From CAWGYT01 sp963826795 (GTDB lineage: Bacteria; Planctomycetota; Planctomycetia; Pirellulales; Pirellulaceae): DNA of 64,000 nucleotides. The DNA is taken from positions 620,001-684,000 of the forward strand of contig CAWGYT010000010.1 in NCBI GenBank assembly GCA_963826795.1, given 5' to 3'. Made by a program: the position numbers and the translations under genes. Below are positions 40,281 through 50,682 of the stretch, piece after piece; position 1 is the stretch's first letter, and each line of letters opens with the position of its first letter. The notes beneath the pieces were generated by a model that did not search any database, had not been told where the DNA came from, and saw only the letters and a list, made by a program, of their open reading frames with translations.

Positions 40281-42373
40281 ATGCCGTTTGTCGCTCGGTT
40301 GAAAGAACTGCTGCTGCCCGTCGGCATGCTGATTGTGCCTGCTGGTGGTCTTGTCGCCGCTGCCGCCGGAGATCTTGGACGTGCTGCTGGTGGCCAATTT
40401 GGCCCTTGTCGGTGATTATTCTGTTGACCACGATTCACGTCGCCGCTCCGCTGGAATTTAGCGTCTTTCCCACGGTTTTGTTAGCCACCACCCTCGGGCG
40501 ACTGGTGCTGAACGTCGCGACCACGCGACTGATTCTGACGCAGGCGGCCGAGGACGGGCTGGATGCGGCGGGTGGCGTGATCCGCAGTTTTGGCGAGTTT
40601 GTCGCCGGCGACCAGGTCCTGGTCGGACTGGTGTTGTTCTGCATTATTGCGGTGATTCAGTTCGTGGTGATCACCAAAGGAGCGACGCGGATCAGCGAGG
40701 TTTCGGCTCGCTTTGCCTTGGATGGTCTGCCGGGCAAGCAGATGGCGGTCGATGCGGATCTGAACGCCGGCGCGATCGACAGGCCGAGGCGCGGCGTCGT
40801 CGCGCGGAGATCGCACGGCAGGCCGACTTTTACGGGGCGATGGACGGGGCCAGCAAGTTCGTGCGCGGAGACGCGATTGCCAGCGTCTTCATCACCGTGA
40901 TCAACATTGTGGGTGGCTTGGCCCTGGGGGTGTTGCAGTACGGCATGAGTCCCGCCGAGGCGGCTTCGGTGTTTACCAAACTGACCATTGGCGACGGATT
41001 GGTGAGTCAATTGCCGGCGCTGCTGATCTCGCTGGCGGCGGGCCTGCTGGTGACTCGCAGTACGCAGCGTACCAATTTGCCGGTCGAGTTCATCCAGCAA
41101 CTGGTGGCGCGACCGCAGGTGCTGGCGGTGGCCGGGCTGTTCCTCGGCCTGCTGGTCCTGACGCAGTTGCCCAAGCTGCCCTTGCTGATGTTGGGGAGGT
41201 TGTCTGTGGGAGCCGCCGTGCTGCTCAACCGCCGAGCCGGCTGGAGCCGAAAGCCGGTTCGTGCCGAGGTTCCGGCCGCCAAGGCCAAGCCGCAGAAGCT
41301 GGAGCCGCGGATCGAAGAATACCTGAGCGTCGATCCGGTCGAGCTGGAGCTGGGGCTGAACCTGGTGCGTCTGGCCGATGCCAAGCGAGGCGGCAATTTG
41401 TTGTCGCGGATCACGCAGCTTGCGACAGTCGGTTGCGGCTGGAGCTCGGGCTTGGTGCTGCCCAAAGTGCGGATTCGAGATAACCTGCGTCTGCCCGAAG
41501 ATCAATATCGGATCAAGATTCAGGGCAATCCGGTGGCGACCGCGCAGTTGCCGGTCCGGCGTCTACTGGACCACCGGCGCACCGCGCGCAGGCCAATCGG
41601 TCAACGGGGCGGACAGCTCAAGCATCCCGGCGTTTCGCCAGCCGCTGGACGCGTGTCGAGCGGGAGCATTTGGCCGCGGTGCAACAGTCCGGGACAACCG
41701 CTGTTGGATACGACGGCCGTCTTGCTACATCACCTGCGACAGGTGGTCTCGCAGCACGCCGCCGAGCTGTTGACGCGTGATGCGACGAAGCATCTGATCG
41801 AGGAGACACGACGGCAGACTCCGGCGGTCGTCGAGGAATTGATTCCCGACGTTCTTAAGTTGTCGGACGTCCAACGCATTTTGCAACGCTTCTTGGTCGA
41901 GGGGATTTCGATTCGCCAGTTGAGCACGATCCTCGAGACGTTGGGCGATGAAGCACCCTGTCCGTGCGGCGATGTGGAACTAACCGAACGCGTGCGCCAC
42001 CGCTTGGCACGCTCGATCTGTGCTCAATATCGTGACGATCGAGATCGATTGCATGTGATTACGCTGGATCCGGCTCTCGAAGAACGAATTCTGAAGGCGA
42101 CTCAGCTGACCGATCGCGACGTCTTGATCAAGTTTTCCCGCACAGGAGAGCGATGCGTTGTGTCGCGCGATCGATGCGGAATTGGTCGTGCTGCGACAGC
42201 AAGGCCGCGCCGAAGTGTTGTTGGTACGTCCCGAGGTACGTCCGGCCGTCCGACGACTGACGGCCAGGACGCGATGCCTCAGCTTGTCGGTGTTGAGTTA
42301 CGCCGAAATCACGGCGGATACCAAAGTGGTTTCGTTGGGAATTGTGAGTGCGGAAGATTCACAGGAGAAGTAG
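40281..42373 (+). CDS. flhA: Flagellar export gate protein FlhA (several frameshifts)
   Basis: About 695 residues. Membrane half: ILLTTIHVAAPLEFSVFPTVLLATTLGRL, NVATTRLIL, FGEFVAGDQVLVGLVLFCIIAVIQF and VITKGATRISEVSARFALDGLPGKQMAVDADLNAG (the FHIPEP-type region); then ADFYGAMDGASKFVRGDAIAS. Cytoplasmic half includes VVSQHAAELLTRDATKHLI and FLVEGISIRQLSTILETLGDEA. At least eight indels, with dense groups near 40.34-40.41, 40.77, 41.42-41.74 and 42.15 kb. It ends eight bases before flhF. The missing bases are probably sequencing errors, since each conserved block is intact in some frame. Confidence 0.93.
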
Positions 42374-42380
42374 TGCGACG

Positions 42381-43557
42381 ATGCAAGTGCGAACCTATCG
42401 TGCTCGTTCTCTGAAAGAGGCCTTGCAGATGGTCCAGCAGGAGTTGGGACCGGATGCGCAAATTGTTCAGACGCGCGAGCTGCAGACAGGCTGGTGGGAA
42501 CGGTTTCGCGCACGGACGCCAATTCGAGATTCGCACCCGCCGACCCGGCCCCCAGCCGCTGCCGTTGCGTCGGCACAGCAGATGCCACCCGCGGACGTCG
42601 GCACCGTCGACGCCTGGAACTCCAGCGAGCCTGGAGGAATTGCGACCGCAGATTCACGACAGCGCGACCGACCTCGCCAGCCGTGGTCGGATCGGGAGTC
42701 GACTCCGCGCTCGTCGCCGCCTCGGGTCGCTACACCCGCCGCGGACGCCAACCCGGTCTGGTTCGAGACTGCTGGCCGAGCTGATCGAAGCCGAGGTCCC
42801 CGAGTCGGCCGCCCGGGAATTGATGGAGAGCCTGCGACAGCGGCATCTGGGAGAACCGCTTGATCTCGCAACCTTGCGCGATGCCCTCGTCGCAAACGCT
42901 GGACCATTGCGGTGACGCCGTGGTGGCCCGATCCATGGCCGCGATCGGCAGGACGTCGAACGGTGGCCCTGGTCGGCCCCACCGGAGTGGGCAAGACGAC
43001 GACGATCGCCAAGTTGGCTGCGAATTTTCGCTTGCGCGAACACCGTCGCGTCGGCCTGATTACCGTCGACACTTATCGCGTCGCGGCGGTGGAGCAATTG
43101 CGGACCTATGCCGAAATCATGGACCTGCCGATGGAAGTGGTGTCGACTCCGCGGGAGATGATCGCCGCGGTCGCTCGTCTGGCCGATCAGGATGTGGTGT
43201 TGATCGATACGGCCGGACATAGTCCTCGCGATGCCGTGCAGCTGCAGCAGTTGAAGTCAATGTTGGCGGAGGCACAGGCCGACGAAATACACTTGGTGAT
43301 CAGTGCTGTGTCCTCGACATCGCACCTGCAGCAAATCGTCCACCGCTTCCGGCCCCTCGGCGCGACGTCCGTGGTGATCACGAAGTTGGACGAGGCGACG
43401 GGCCTGGGGAATCTGCTGCCCGTGCTCCGTGCGTCCGACTTGCCCGTCAGCTATCTCACGTGCGGCCAAAGTGTTCCGGACGACATCGTGGTCGCTGACA
43501 AGCAGAAGCTCGCTGCTTGCCCTGCTGGGCCAGCAGCCGATCGCGTCGCTGATTTAG
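42381..43557 (+). CDS. flhF: FlhF SRP-type GTPase (frameshifts)
   Basis: About 390 residues from ATG 42381. N-terminal MQVRTYRARSLKEALQMV is the FlhF B domain start; after a variable linker comes LIEAEVPESAARELMESL (N domain) and the GTPase: VALVGPTGVGKTTTIAKLAANF (P-loop), VGLITVDTYRVAAVEQLRTYAEIM, VVLIDTAGHSPRD, VITKLDEATGLGNLLPVL and LTCGQSVPDDI. Frameshifts near 42.6, 42.91 and 43.51 kb. Last codons read QQPIASLI before TAG at 43557. Sets number and place of flagella with FlhG. Confidence 0.92.
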
Positions 43558-43596
43558 GACACGCCGCGGCCATTCCGCTCAGCCGTGATCCGAAAA

Positions 43597-43620
43597 GAAC
43601 TGAACTGAACTGAACTGAAC
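43597..43620. repeat. Pentanucleotide repeat (GAACT)n between flhF and flhG
   Basis: Nearly five perfect copies of GAACT, followed by a broken copy (ACTGAAC). It lies 40 bases after flhF and about 70 before flhG, where it could alter promoter or ribosome-site spacing if copy number changes. Confidence 0.9.
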
Positions 43621-43692
43621 ACTGAACGAGTGCTGTGACACAGCACGAGCGACCCTGACCTGTCCTTGTCTGCATGAGGTGAACGACCTGCG

Positions 43693-44533
43693 ATGTCGGA
43701 TCAAGCGGAAGTGTTGCGGCGAATGGTTCTCCGCGCCGAACCAACTCGAGCCGCGGCATCCCCCTCGGGATCGATGGTGTTGGTGCATGGCGTCCAGCCG
43801 AGAGTGGGCGCTTCCACCGTGGCACTCCAGCTGGCCTTGGCCTGGAAGCGGCAGGGGGTTTTGGCGGCGCTGATCGATGCCGATCTTCGGCATCCGACGC
43901 TCCATCAACGGTGCCAGCTGACGGCTCATGAGACCTTGTGGGACGTGATGGCGCAACGCAAAACCCTACGCGAGGTCTGGATTACAGGTCCGTGTGGGTT
44001 GCCGGTTGTCGTGGGACGGCCGCCCGATGAGGATGCAGGGCACACCTGGGTTGCGGGTGACCCGGTCAGTTGACCAAATTGCCCAGTCCGCACGACACCA
44101 ACGAATTTGTGTCGATGTCGGAAGTCGCGACAATTTGCTAGCCCTGCTCCCAGTTGCCAGTCACTGCTTGTTCGTGGCCTCGGCCAAGCCGGCTGAGGTG
44201 ATCGACATTTATCGACAGATCAAGCAGGCCGCAACGCACATCCGCCACGCCAGCTGCTGGGTGCTATTCAACCAGGTCGCCGACCCGGCGGAGGCCGCGG
44301 CGGCGATGGAACGTCTGGCCCTCACGGCCGACCGCTGCCTGAATCTGGCACTCCAGTTTGCCGGGAGTCTTCCCTGGGATGCGGCTGGAGCGGATTCGAG
44401 CGAATCGGCGCAACGCGTCCGCGGCGGCACGGGGTCCGGCTCATTTCAACAAGCGATCGAGCGAGTCGCCCGCCGACTGGAGTCACTCTTCAACTGCACT
44501 CGCGGCCCCACGTTAGCGGAAGTCGCGAGTTGA
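43693..44533 (+). CDS. flhG: FlhG/MinD-like ATPase with degenerate P-loop (one frameshift)
   Basis: About 279 residues from ATG 43693. The P-loop region reads VQPRVGASTVALQLALAWKRQG instead of the MinD-type KGGxGKT; both the signature and the catalytic lysines are missing. Later blocks fit the fold: LAALIDADLRHPTLHQ (Walker A' with DAD), RICVDVGSRDNLLALLP and SHCLFVASAKPAEVIDIYRQIK. An inserted base near 44070 splits the frame. Position after flhF supports the FlhG call. ATP binding must be weak or absent if the sequence is right. Confidence 0.75.
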
Positions 44534-44832
44534 GACGTGAATTGTTGTGGAAAGAACCGAGAAGAACCAACTGAGAAAACTTAACCGGGTGCAGTGTGAG
44601 AGCCGATACCCGAATACAGACGCGATGCGCCCGCGAGTGGCGAACTCAAGGAATTGTCAAAACTTTACCTTTCAGCAGTCGGAGATCAGGTTAGCCAACG
44701 GTTGCTGATCTGATCTGCGATGGCAATCGGGTTCCCCAGCAGCGACCAACGTTTTCGCCGGTTCGACACGAGGTCGAACCACGAAGACACTGGACAGCGA
44801 GATTGCCGGTCACGAAGTTCAGGGAGGATTGC
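44534..44832. other. Intergenic region upstream of fliA
   Basis: 299 bases with no gene. It is more AT-rich than its surroundings around 44640-44680 (GAATTGTCAAAACTTTACC), where a promoter for the sigma factor may lie. AGGGAGGATTGC precedes the fliA ATG. Confidence 0.4.
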
Positions 44833-45653
44833 ATGGCAGTCACGACAGCCACGAAGGTTGTTCCATCCAAGCGGCCTCAGGACGAGGAAATGGAAGGAGT
44901 TTGGCAGATCTATAAAGCGGATATGTCCAACAAGGAACTCCGCAATCGCTTGGTCGAACGCTATCTTGCCCCTTGGTGAAGTACAACGGAGAGCGGATCT
45001 GGGCACGACTGCCTGATGGCGTCGACCTGGACGATCTGATTTCGGCCGGCGTCTTTGGCTTGATGGACGCGATCGATGCGTTCGATCTTGAGCCGCGGCG
45101 TGAAGTTCGAGACCTATTGCGTTCCGCGAATTCGCGGTGCCATGCTGGACGAGTTGCGCACGATGGATTGGGTTCCCCGCCTGGTTCGGTCCAAGGCCAG
45201 CAAGCTGGGCGAAGCCACGAAAACGCTCGAAGCCACGCTTGGGACGACCGCCCACGCGAGCATGAGCTCGCTCAGCACATGGAGCTCGCCGTGGCGGAAC
45301 TGGAGAAGATGATTCTCGAGGCCAACGCCGTCAATCTGATCAGCCTCAACAAGAAGTGGTACGAGACGGACAGCTACAAGGACGTTCGCGAGATCGACAT
45401 TCTGGAAGACAAGAAGGGCGAGGATCCGACGCGCCGGATCCAGAAGAACGATCTCATGCGACTGGTCACCCGCGGCCTCAACCGCAACGAGCGGCTGATC
45501 ATCATTCTGTACTATTACGAAGAGCTGACGATGAAAGAGATCGGCGCGACGCTGGATCTGAGCGAAAGCCGGGTCAGTCAGATGCACAGCAGCATCGTGC
45601 AGCGTCTGCAGTCGCAACTGGGACGTCGTCGTCCGGAATTCGGTTCCGTCTAA
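44833..45653 (+). CDS. fliA: FliA/WhiG-family RNA polymerase sigma factor (frameshifts)
   Basis: About 271 residues from ATG 44833 with GGGAGG upstream. Region 2 reads LVERYLPLVKYNGERI, LDDLISAGVFGLMDAIDAFD and VKFETYCVPRIRGAMLDELR; region 3 LAQHMELAVAELEKMI; region 4 LIIILYYYEELTMKEIGATL and LSESRVSQMHSSIVQRL. This is the sigma-28 pattern, directing late flagellar genes. Five one-base insertions (about 44968, 44972, 45093, 45244, 45257) have to be removed; all fall at codon junctions. The neighbours flhF and flhG support the assignment. Confidence 0.93.
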
Positions 45654-45817
45654 CGCGCGGCTGTGATACGAGCTGAGCTGCTCGGAAGAAGCGGTCGGCG
45701 CGACGAACCCGCCGCCCCGCCCGCCGGGCTTGCTGTCCGCCGCGAGGGGGCGAGCTAGAATGGGAGCGATGGGCCCGAATCCGGGCCACTTTTCTTTCTC
45801 CCGGATGCCACCGACCG

Positions 45818-47633
45818 ATGTGGTCCTCAAAACTTTTTCGACGGGTCTTCCTGGCGTTTACCCTGCTGATCGTCGTCTCGGCCCTCAGCTTTAGTATCGT
45901 GGTCTCCCACGAACAAGAGTTCCAGCTGCGTGCTCAGCTGCGCGAGCGGCTGCGCGTGGCCAGCGTCATGCTGGGCCAAGTGGCGGTCGAGTCGCTGACC
46001 GTGTCGGCCGATCGCGACCCCGACGCGGTTCCCCGGCCGACGCCCGCTGAATTGCAGCAGCTGGTACGCCGTTTGGGAGCCCAGACGCGGACGCGGCTGA
46101 CCGTGATGACGCTGGACGGAATCGTCCTGGCGGACTCGGCGAAGGCCGAAGTCACCGACGTGCAGCAGATGGATAACCATCGCCGCCGGCCCGAAGTCGA
46201 TCTCGCGCTCCGCCAGGGGACTGGCTTTGACGAACGCTATAGCACGACGTTGGGCGAACGTCTGGTCTATCATGCCCTTCGCGTCGATCGCGATGGCATC
46301 CCGCGGGGCGTCGTACGGGCCGCCGTGCCCGTCCAGTCCATCGAACGTCAAGTCCGACAAGGACGTCAGACGGTCGGCCTGTTTGCGATCATCTTGGTTG
46401 GCGTCGCGATCGCCGGCGCGACCTACCTCTTGGCACGAACTGATCAATCCGCTCCTGATCCTGACCCGCGCCGTGGAACGGATGGCCGCCGGAAATCTTG
46501 GTCAACACGTGTCCATTGCCAATCGCGATGAAATCGGAATGCTGGCGCGAGCTTTCAATCGGCTGAATGACGACCTGCGGGCACGAATCGATCAGATTCG
46601 CGAACGGGGCGATCAATTGGCGGCCGTGCTGGGGGGCATGGTTGAGGGCGTGATTGCCGTCGATCGTCGAGCCCGCATCCTGTTCGCAAACCACGCCGCT
46701 GGCGAACAGTTCGACTTCCGCGCCGACGACGCCCGCGGCCGCGCCCTGATGTCGGTGATTCGAGACGAAACGTTGCATCAGTCCGTCCAACGTGCGATGA
46801 CCACGCGCGATGCCGTCAATGCCGAAATCCAACGCCATGTCCCCAGCAGCGGAACCCTCGCCGTGCACGCCACGCCGCTGCCCGGCGAGCCGTGCCCCGG
46901 TGTCGTCGTCGTGCTCTACGATATGACGCGCCTGCGACGCCTGGAGTCGTTGAGGCAAGAGTTCGTGGCGAACGTCTCCCACGAACTGAAAACACCCCTC
47001 AGCTCGATCAAGGCCTACGCCGAGACACTCCGCGCCGGTGCCATCAACGACGAACGTCATAACCTCGAGTTCGTCCAGCGGATCGAAGATCAGGCCGAAC
47101 GGTTGCACCAGCTGATCATGGATCTTCTGAGTCTCGCACGGATCGAATCCGGCGAAGAGGCCTACGAAATTGTCGATGTCGATCTCGTAGAAGCCGTCGA
47201 GGTCTGCCTGGAAGAAAACCGGCAAGCGGCCGAAGGCAAAGCCATCACGTTGCGCATCGTTCCCCCGGAGGAACCGGTGGTGGTCCGAGCGGACGACGAG
47301 GCAGTGCGGCAGATTCTGGAAAATCTCGTCAACAACGCGATCAAGTACACGCCCGCCAACGGAGAGGTCCATGTCCGCTGGCAGCGCGCCGGGGCCGAGG
47401 CGTTGATCGAGGTTCAGGACACCGGCATCGGGATCGAAGCCGAACACCAGGAGCGCTTGTTCGAACGATTCTACCGAGTCGACAAGGCACGCTCACGCGA
47501 ATTGGGTGGCACCGGTCTCGGACTGTCGATCGTCAAACACTTGGCGCAGTTCTTTGGAGGCAGCGTCGGCGTTCGCAGCGTCGTCGGCCAGGGAAGCACC
47601 TTCTGGGTCCGCCTCCCTCTGGCGGATGAATGA
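45818..47633 (+). CDS. PhoR-like sensor histidine kinase (one frameshift)
   Basis: About 605 residues. Two membrane segments (VFLAFTLLIVVSALSFSIVV and GLFAIILVGVAIAGATYLLA) flank a periplasmic sensor of about 150 residues. Then HAMP (INPLLILTRAVERMAAGNL), a PAS-like domain, the H-box FVANVSHELKTPLSSIKAYAE, N-box ILENLVNNAIKYTP, DTGIGI and GGTGLGLSIVKHL. An inserted C at 46436 splits it after the second membrane segment. No response regulator is adjacent. ATG chosen at 45818. Confidence 0.92.
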
Positions 47634-47903
47634 GCCGCCGCGCACCGCTCGGCCGCCTTCGCTTGCGTCGCGCAGGGTGACCTTTTTCCAGTGTTTTTCC
47701 GAGCTTTTTGCGCGAGGCGTCGATTGAACGCGACGCCAACGCAATTAGACTGAAACTTGCTTTCTGCGATTTCTCATCTTGCGTATTCTTGCAGCCACGT
47801 CGGCGCCCGGTTTGTTGGCGGAGGCTGAAATTTGGGGGCTCGTTGCACAACTCGCGGGCGTTCCCTCAGCGGATCGGCACTTTTCTTCTGTGGAGGCTCC
47901 CTC

Positions 47904-48452
47904 ATGACTCGCTGGTTCTTTAGCCTTGCCGCCCTCCTGGCGCTGGCCACGACGGCCCACGCGTCACTGCACACGTTCACTCCGGGGGCCACGCGTGGTA
48001 ACCCGCTCACCTTGATCGGATCGGGCGACTTCGAGCTGAGCGATACGCCGACGGGTGTGTTCTTCAACGCGATTCAGCCCTTTACCGTCGAGGTCACGGG
48101 CACGGTGGGGCCCGTCCAATACGAACTGACCCGGGGTCAGATTCTGCCCGACCAAGTCATCTTGCAATTCAATCATCCGACTTACAATCGGCTGTTTATG
48201 CAATGGGACGTGGCGGGCATTCCCGCGGCACCGCCGGCGGGCTTTCCGGCCAGCTGGATCGACGATGACGGGGAAGTCGAGTGGGTCGCCGAGGGCCTGT
48301 TTGCTCCTTTGCAGCCGTCGGCGACATTGGCGGGCTACATTAACGCGGACGTGGCGGCGGTTCCCGAACCTTCCGCATTTGCGTTTGGCGGATTGGCCGT
48401 CGGCTTGGTGGGTTTGGGACGTTTCCTGCGCCGTCGCAAGGTCGACGAATAG
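47904..48452 (+). CDS. PEP-CTERM sorting-domain protein
   Basis: 182 residues from ATG 47904 with TGGAGG upstream. A signal peptide (WFFSLAALLALATTAHA), a beta-rich middle, and the C-terminal sorting signal VPEPSAFAFGGLAVGLVGL followed by RFLRRRK. Proteins of this kind are cut and attached to the surface by an exosortase, which is not in the window. Function of the middle part unknown. A clear terminator follows 67 bases after the stop. Confidence 0.9.
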   Translation: MTRWFFSLAALLALATTAHASLHTFTPGATRGNPLTLIGSGDFELSDTPTGVFFNAIQPFTVEVTGTVGPVQYELTRGQILPDQVILQFNHPTYNRLFMQWDVAGIPAAPPAGFPASWIDDDGEVEWVAEGLFAPLQPSATLAGYINADVAAVPEPSAFAFGGLAVGLVGLGRFLRRRKVDE

Positions 48453-48519
48453 TCCTCGTTCGGTCGGCGAGCCAGGTGGCCGTGGCCGAGCTGATCGCAA
48501 CTTGAGACTTCTCGGAAGA

Positions 48520-48552
48520 CGCCGAAGCCCGTTGGTTTCGGCGTTTTTTTTT
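48520..48552 (+). terminator. Rho-independent terminator after the PEP-CTERM gene
   Basis: Stem CGCCGAA (48520-48526) pairs with TTCGGCG (48537-48543), followed by nine T residues. Confidence 0.9.
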
Positions 48553-48625
48553 CAGACCTCGATCGGCCTGCGCCCGCCGGCGACTGGAAGCGATCTTGAC
48601 TGGCAATCGGTGATCGCCTACCTGG

Positions 48626-48709
48626 GATCTAGTGCGGTGTCACGGCCTAAGGTTGGCGTGCGTTGGGAAAAGGGGGCAGGTTGGGACCTGACCCCTTTTC
48701 CCTAACCCC
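48626..48709 (+). repeat. Dispersed intergenic repeat, copy A
   Basis: It begins CTAGTGCGGTGTCACGGC and continues to an inverted repeat GTTGGGAAAAGGGGGCAGGT / ACCTGACCCCTTTTCCCTAAC around a TGGG loop (48662-48706). A related copy in the opposite orientation lies at 58440-58563. Both are immediately outside the glycan island at 48.75-58.44 kb. Confidence 0.8.
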
Positions 48710-48753
48710 TATTTTCAACCCAGGCCGCCTGTTTGAGAGAGGATTTCGGTCGG

Positions 48754-49626
48754 ATGTCGAGGGAGCTTGCGGTATTGATCTCCAGTTTCGAGCGGCCGAA
48801 CCATCTGGCTCGCGTTTTGGCATCGGTTGCCTGCCAGCGTGGGGTCGAGGGTCGATACGAGGTGGTGGTCACGGATGACGGTTCCCGCGACGGGACGCAT
48901 GACGTCGTGGCTCGATTTGCCGAGCGGGTGAACTTCCCGGTTCACTTGACGACTCACGCTCACGACGGGTACCAGCTTGCCCGATGTCGCAACGAGGGCG
49001 TGGCGGCGACGAGCGCGCGTTATTTGCTCTTTCTGGACGGCGACTGCCTCATTCCTTCCGACCATTTGCGGATTCATTTGCAGCGAAGGCGTGCCGGCGT
49101 CGTGATGGGCGGATATTGCTGTCTGCTCAACGAGGGCGACAGCGAGCGGCTGACGATTGACGACGTTCGAGCCGGCAGGTTCTGTCAGCTGGCGGATGCT
49201 TCCGAGCGTCGAAAGCTCGCGCGCATGGCCCGTCGCGCATGGCTTTACAACCTGATGCGGCACCCGACGAAGCCGAAGTTGTTTGGTGGGAACGTCGGCA
49301 TTGCGCGTCGGGACTACGAGCGGGTCAACGGCTACGACGAGAACTTTCGCGGTTGGGGTTGTGAGGATGACGACCTGCGTCTGCGGTTGCGAGCGACGGG
49401 GCTCCGCATCCAGTCGATCCTGCCCTGGACGTGCACGTATCATCTCTGGCATCCACGCGGGGCAACAACCCCGCGGCTCTGGAAAGAGGGCGATAACGTC
49501 GCCTACTTGCAGCGGAAGCAGCGTCCGGCGTATTGCGAAAATGGATTTTCCAAATATGCCCAACAACCGCAGCGGCTGCACGTCACGCGATGGAACGTCA
49601 TTGAGGGGCGTGCGGACGTGGCGTGA
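48754..49626 (+). CDS. Family 2 glycosyltransferase
   Basis: 290 residues from ATG 48754. GT-A fold markers: LAVLISSFERPNHLARVLAS, YEVVVTDDGSRDGT, RYLLFLDGDCLIPS (the DxD-like site) and the acceptor-side GYDENFRGWGCEDDDLRLRL, which resembles chondroitin-polymerase-type GT2 enzymes. The frame is intact. First gene of the island. Confidence 0.9.
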   Translation: MSRELAVLISSFERPNHLARVLASVACQRGVEGRYEVVVTDDGSRDGTHDVVARFAERVNFPVHLTTHAHDGYQLARCRNEGVAATSARYLLFLDGDCLIPSDHLRIHLQRRRAGVVMGGYCCLLNEGDSERLTIDDVRAGRFCQLADASERRKLARMARRAWLYNLMRHPTKPKLFGGNVGIARRDYERVNGYDENFRGWGCEDDDLRLRLRATGLRIQSILPWTCTYHLWHPRGATTPRLWKEGDNVAYLQRKQRPAYCENGFSKYAQQPQRLHVTRWNVIEGRADVA

Positions 49627-49768
49627 CGTTGCCCCGGTCCGTGGAAGATGGCGACTGCTCAGCGGGCCGTGGCGGTGTGGCAAAGGCTGAGCCAGCGATC
49701 TTGACGCTCCCGGTCTGCCTGCTTACCTTAACGGCGTCATTCAGCGGACTGCGATCAAGGGAGTGATC

Positions 49769-50642
49769 ATGGAAGTCAGGCCAGTGGCATGGACGCCCGA
49801 GCATGTACAACGATTCTGGGACTACTGGGCGTCACGTCCCGATCATCACGCGACCTACTTCGCCTACCAGGTAGGGGCCGGGGTTTGTCGCTTCTTGCAG
49901 CAGGTTCGGCCGCTTGCCGGGCAACGCATTTTGGACTATGGCGCGGGCCCGGGATATCTGATCGAACACCTGTTGGCGTACGGGGCCGAGGTTTCGGCGG
50001 TTGAGTTCTCACCGCGGGTCGTGCATGACCTCAACGAGCGTTTCCGAGGCGAGCCAGGGTGGCGGACGGCGCGCGTTTGATGCGCGACGGCTGCCTTGGG
50101 ACGACGAGACGTTCGACATGGTCGTTTGTCTGGAGACGATCGAGCACCTGCTGCCTGAGCATCTGGAAGGCGTCTTGGACGAGCTGCTGCGCGTTGTTCG
50201 GCCGGAGGGCGTGGTGTTGTTGACCACGCCAAATTCTGAAGACCTGACGGCGCAGATGGTTTTTTGTCCGAACTGTTGCAGCGAGTTCCATCGCTGGCAG
50301 CACGTGCGTCGCTGGACACCGAACTCACTGGGTGACGAATTGGCCGCACGAGGATTCGATGTGGCGTTTTGCCAGGGCCTGAGCTTCCACGATTTCCAGC
50401 CGCCGCGGGGCCGCCTGCGGGACGCCACGCGGGGGCGATTTTGGCGCCGTTGGCTGACTGACGCAGGGTTGACTTTCCGCGACTTGATCAATCCGCGGCC
50501 CTTTCCCCGACAGCGTTGGCTGCAGCGTCACTTGCGACGGACGGCGCGACCTCACTTGGCGGCGATTGCCGTTAAGCCCGCGGAGCGTCATGCCAGTGCC
50601 TTGCCGCCCGACGACGCGTCATTGTCGGCGCGGGTGGCCTGA
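49769..50642 (+). CDS. SAM-dependent methyltransferase, class I (one frameshift)
   Basis: About 290 residues from ATG 49769, with GGGAG upstream. Motif I is ILDYGAGPGYLIEHLL; post-frameshift DETFDMVVCLETIEHLL is motif II, and LLRVVRPEGVVLLTTPN motif III. An inserted G near 50090 splits it. The C-terminal part contains CPNCC and a HRWQHVRRW segment. Probably methylates a sugar or small intermediate; substrate unknown. Confidence 0.85.
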
Positions 50643-50682
50643 CGGCCGATCTCAATCGTTTAGCCTTCGGAGGAGCCCGACG

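Noticed and set aside
44968..45257. Programmed frameshifting in fliA
   Set aside because: Five shifts within 290 bases without a shared slippery sequence or stimulator; known programmed sites are single and conserved.
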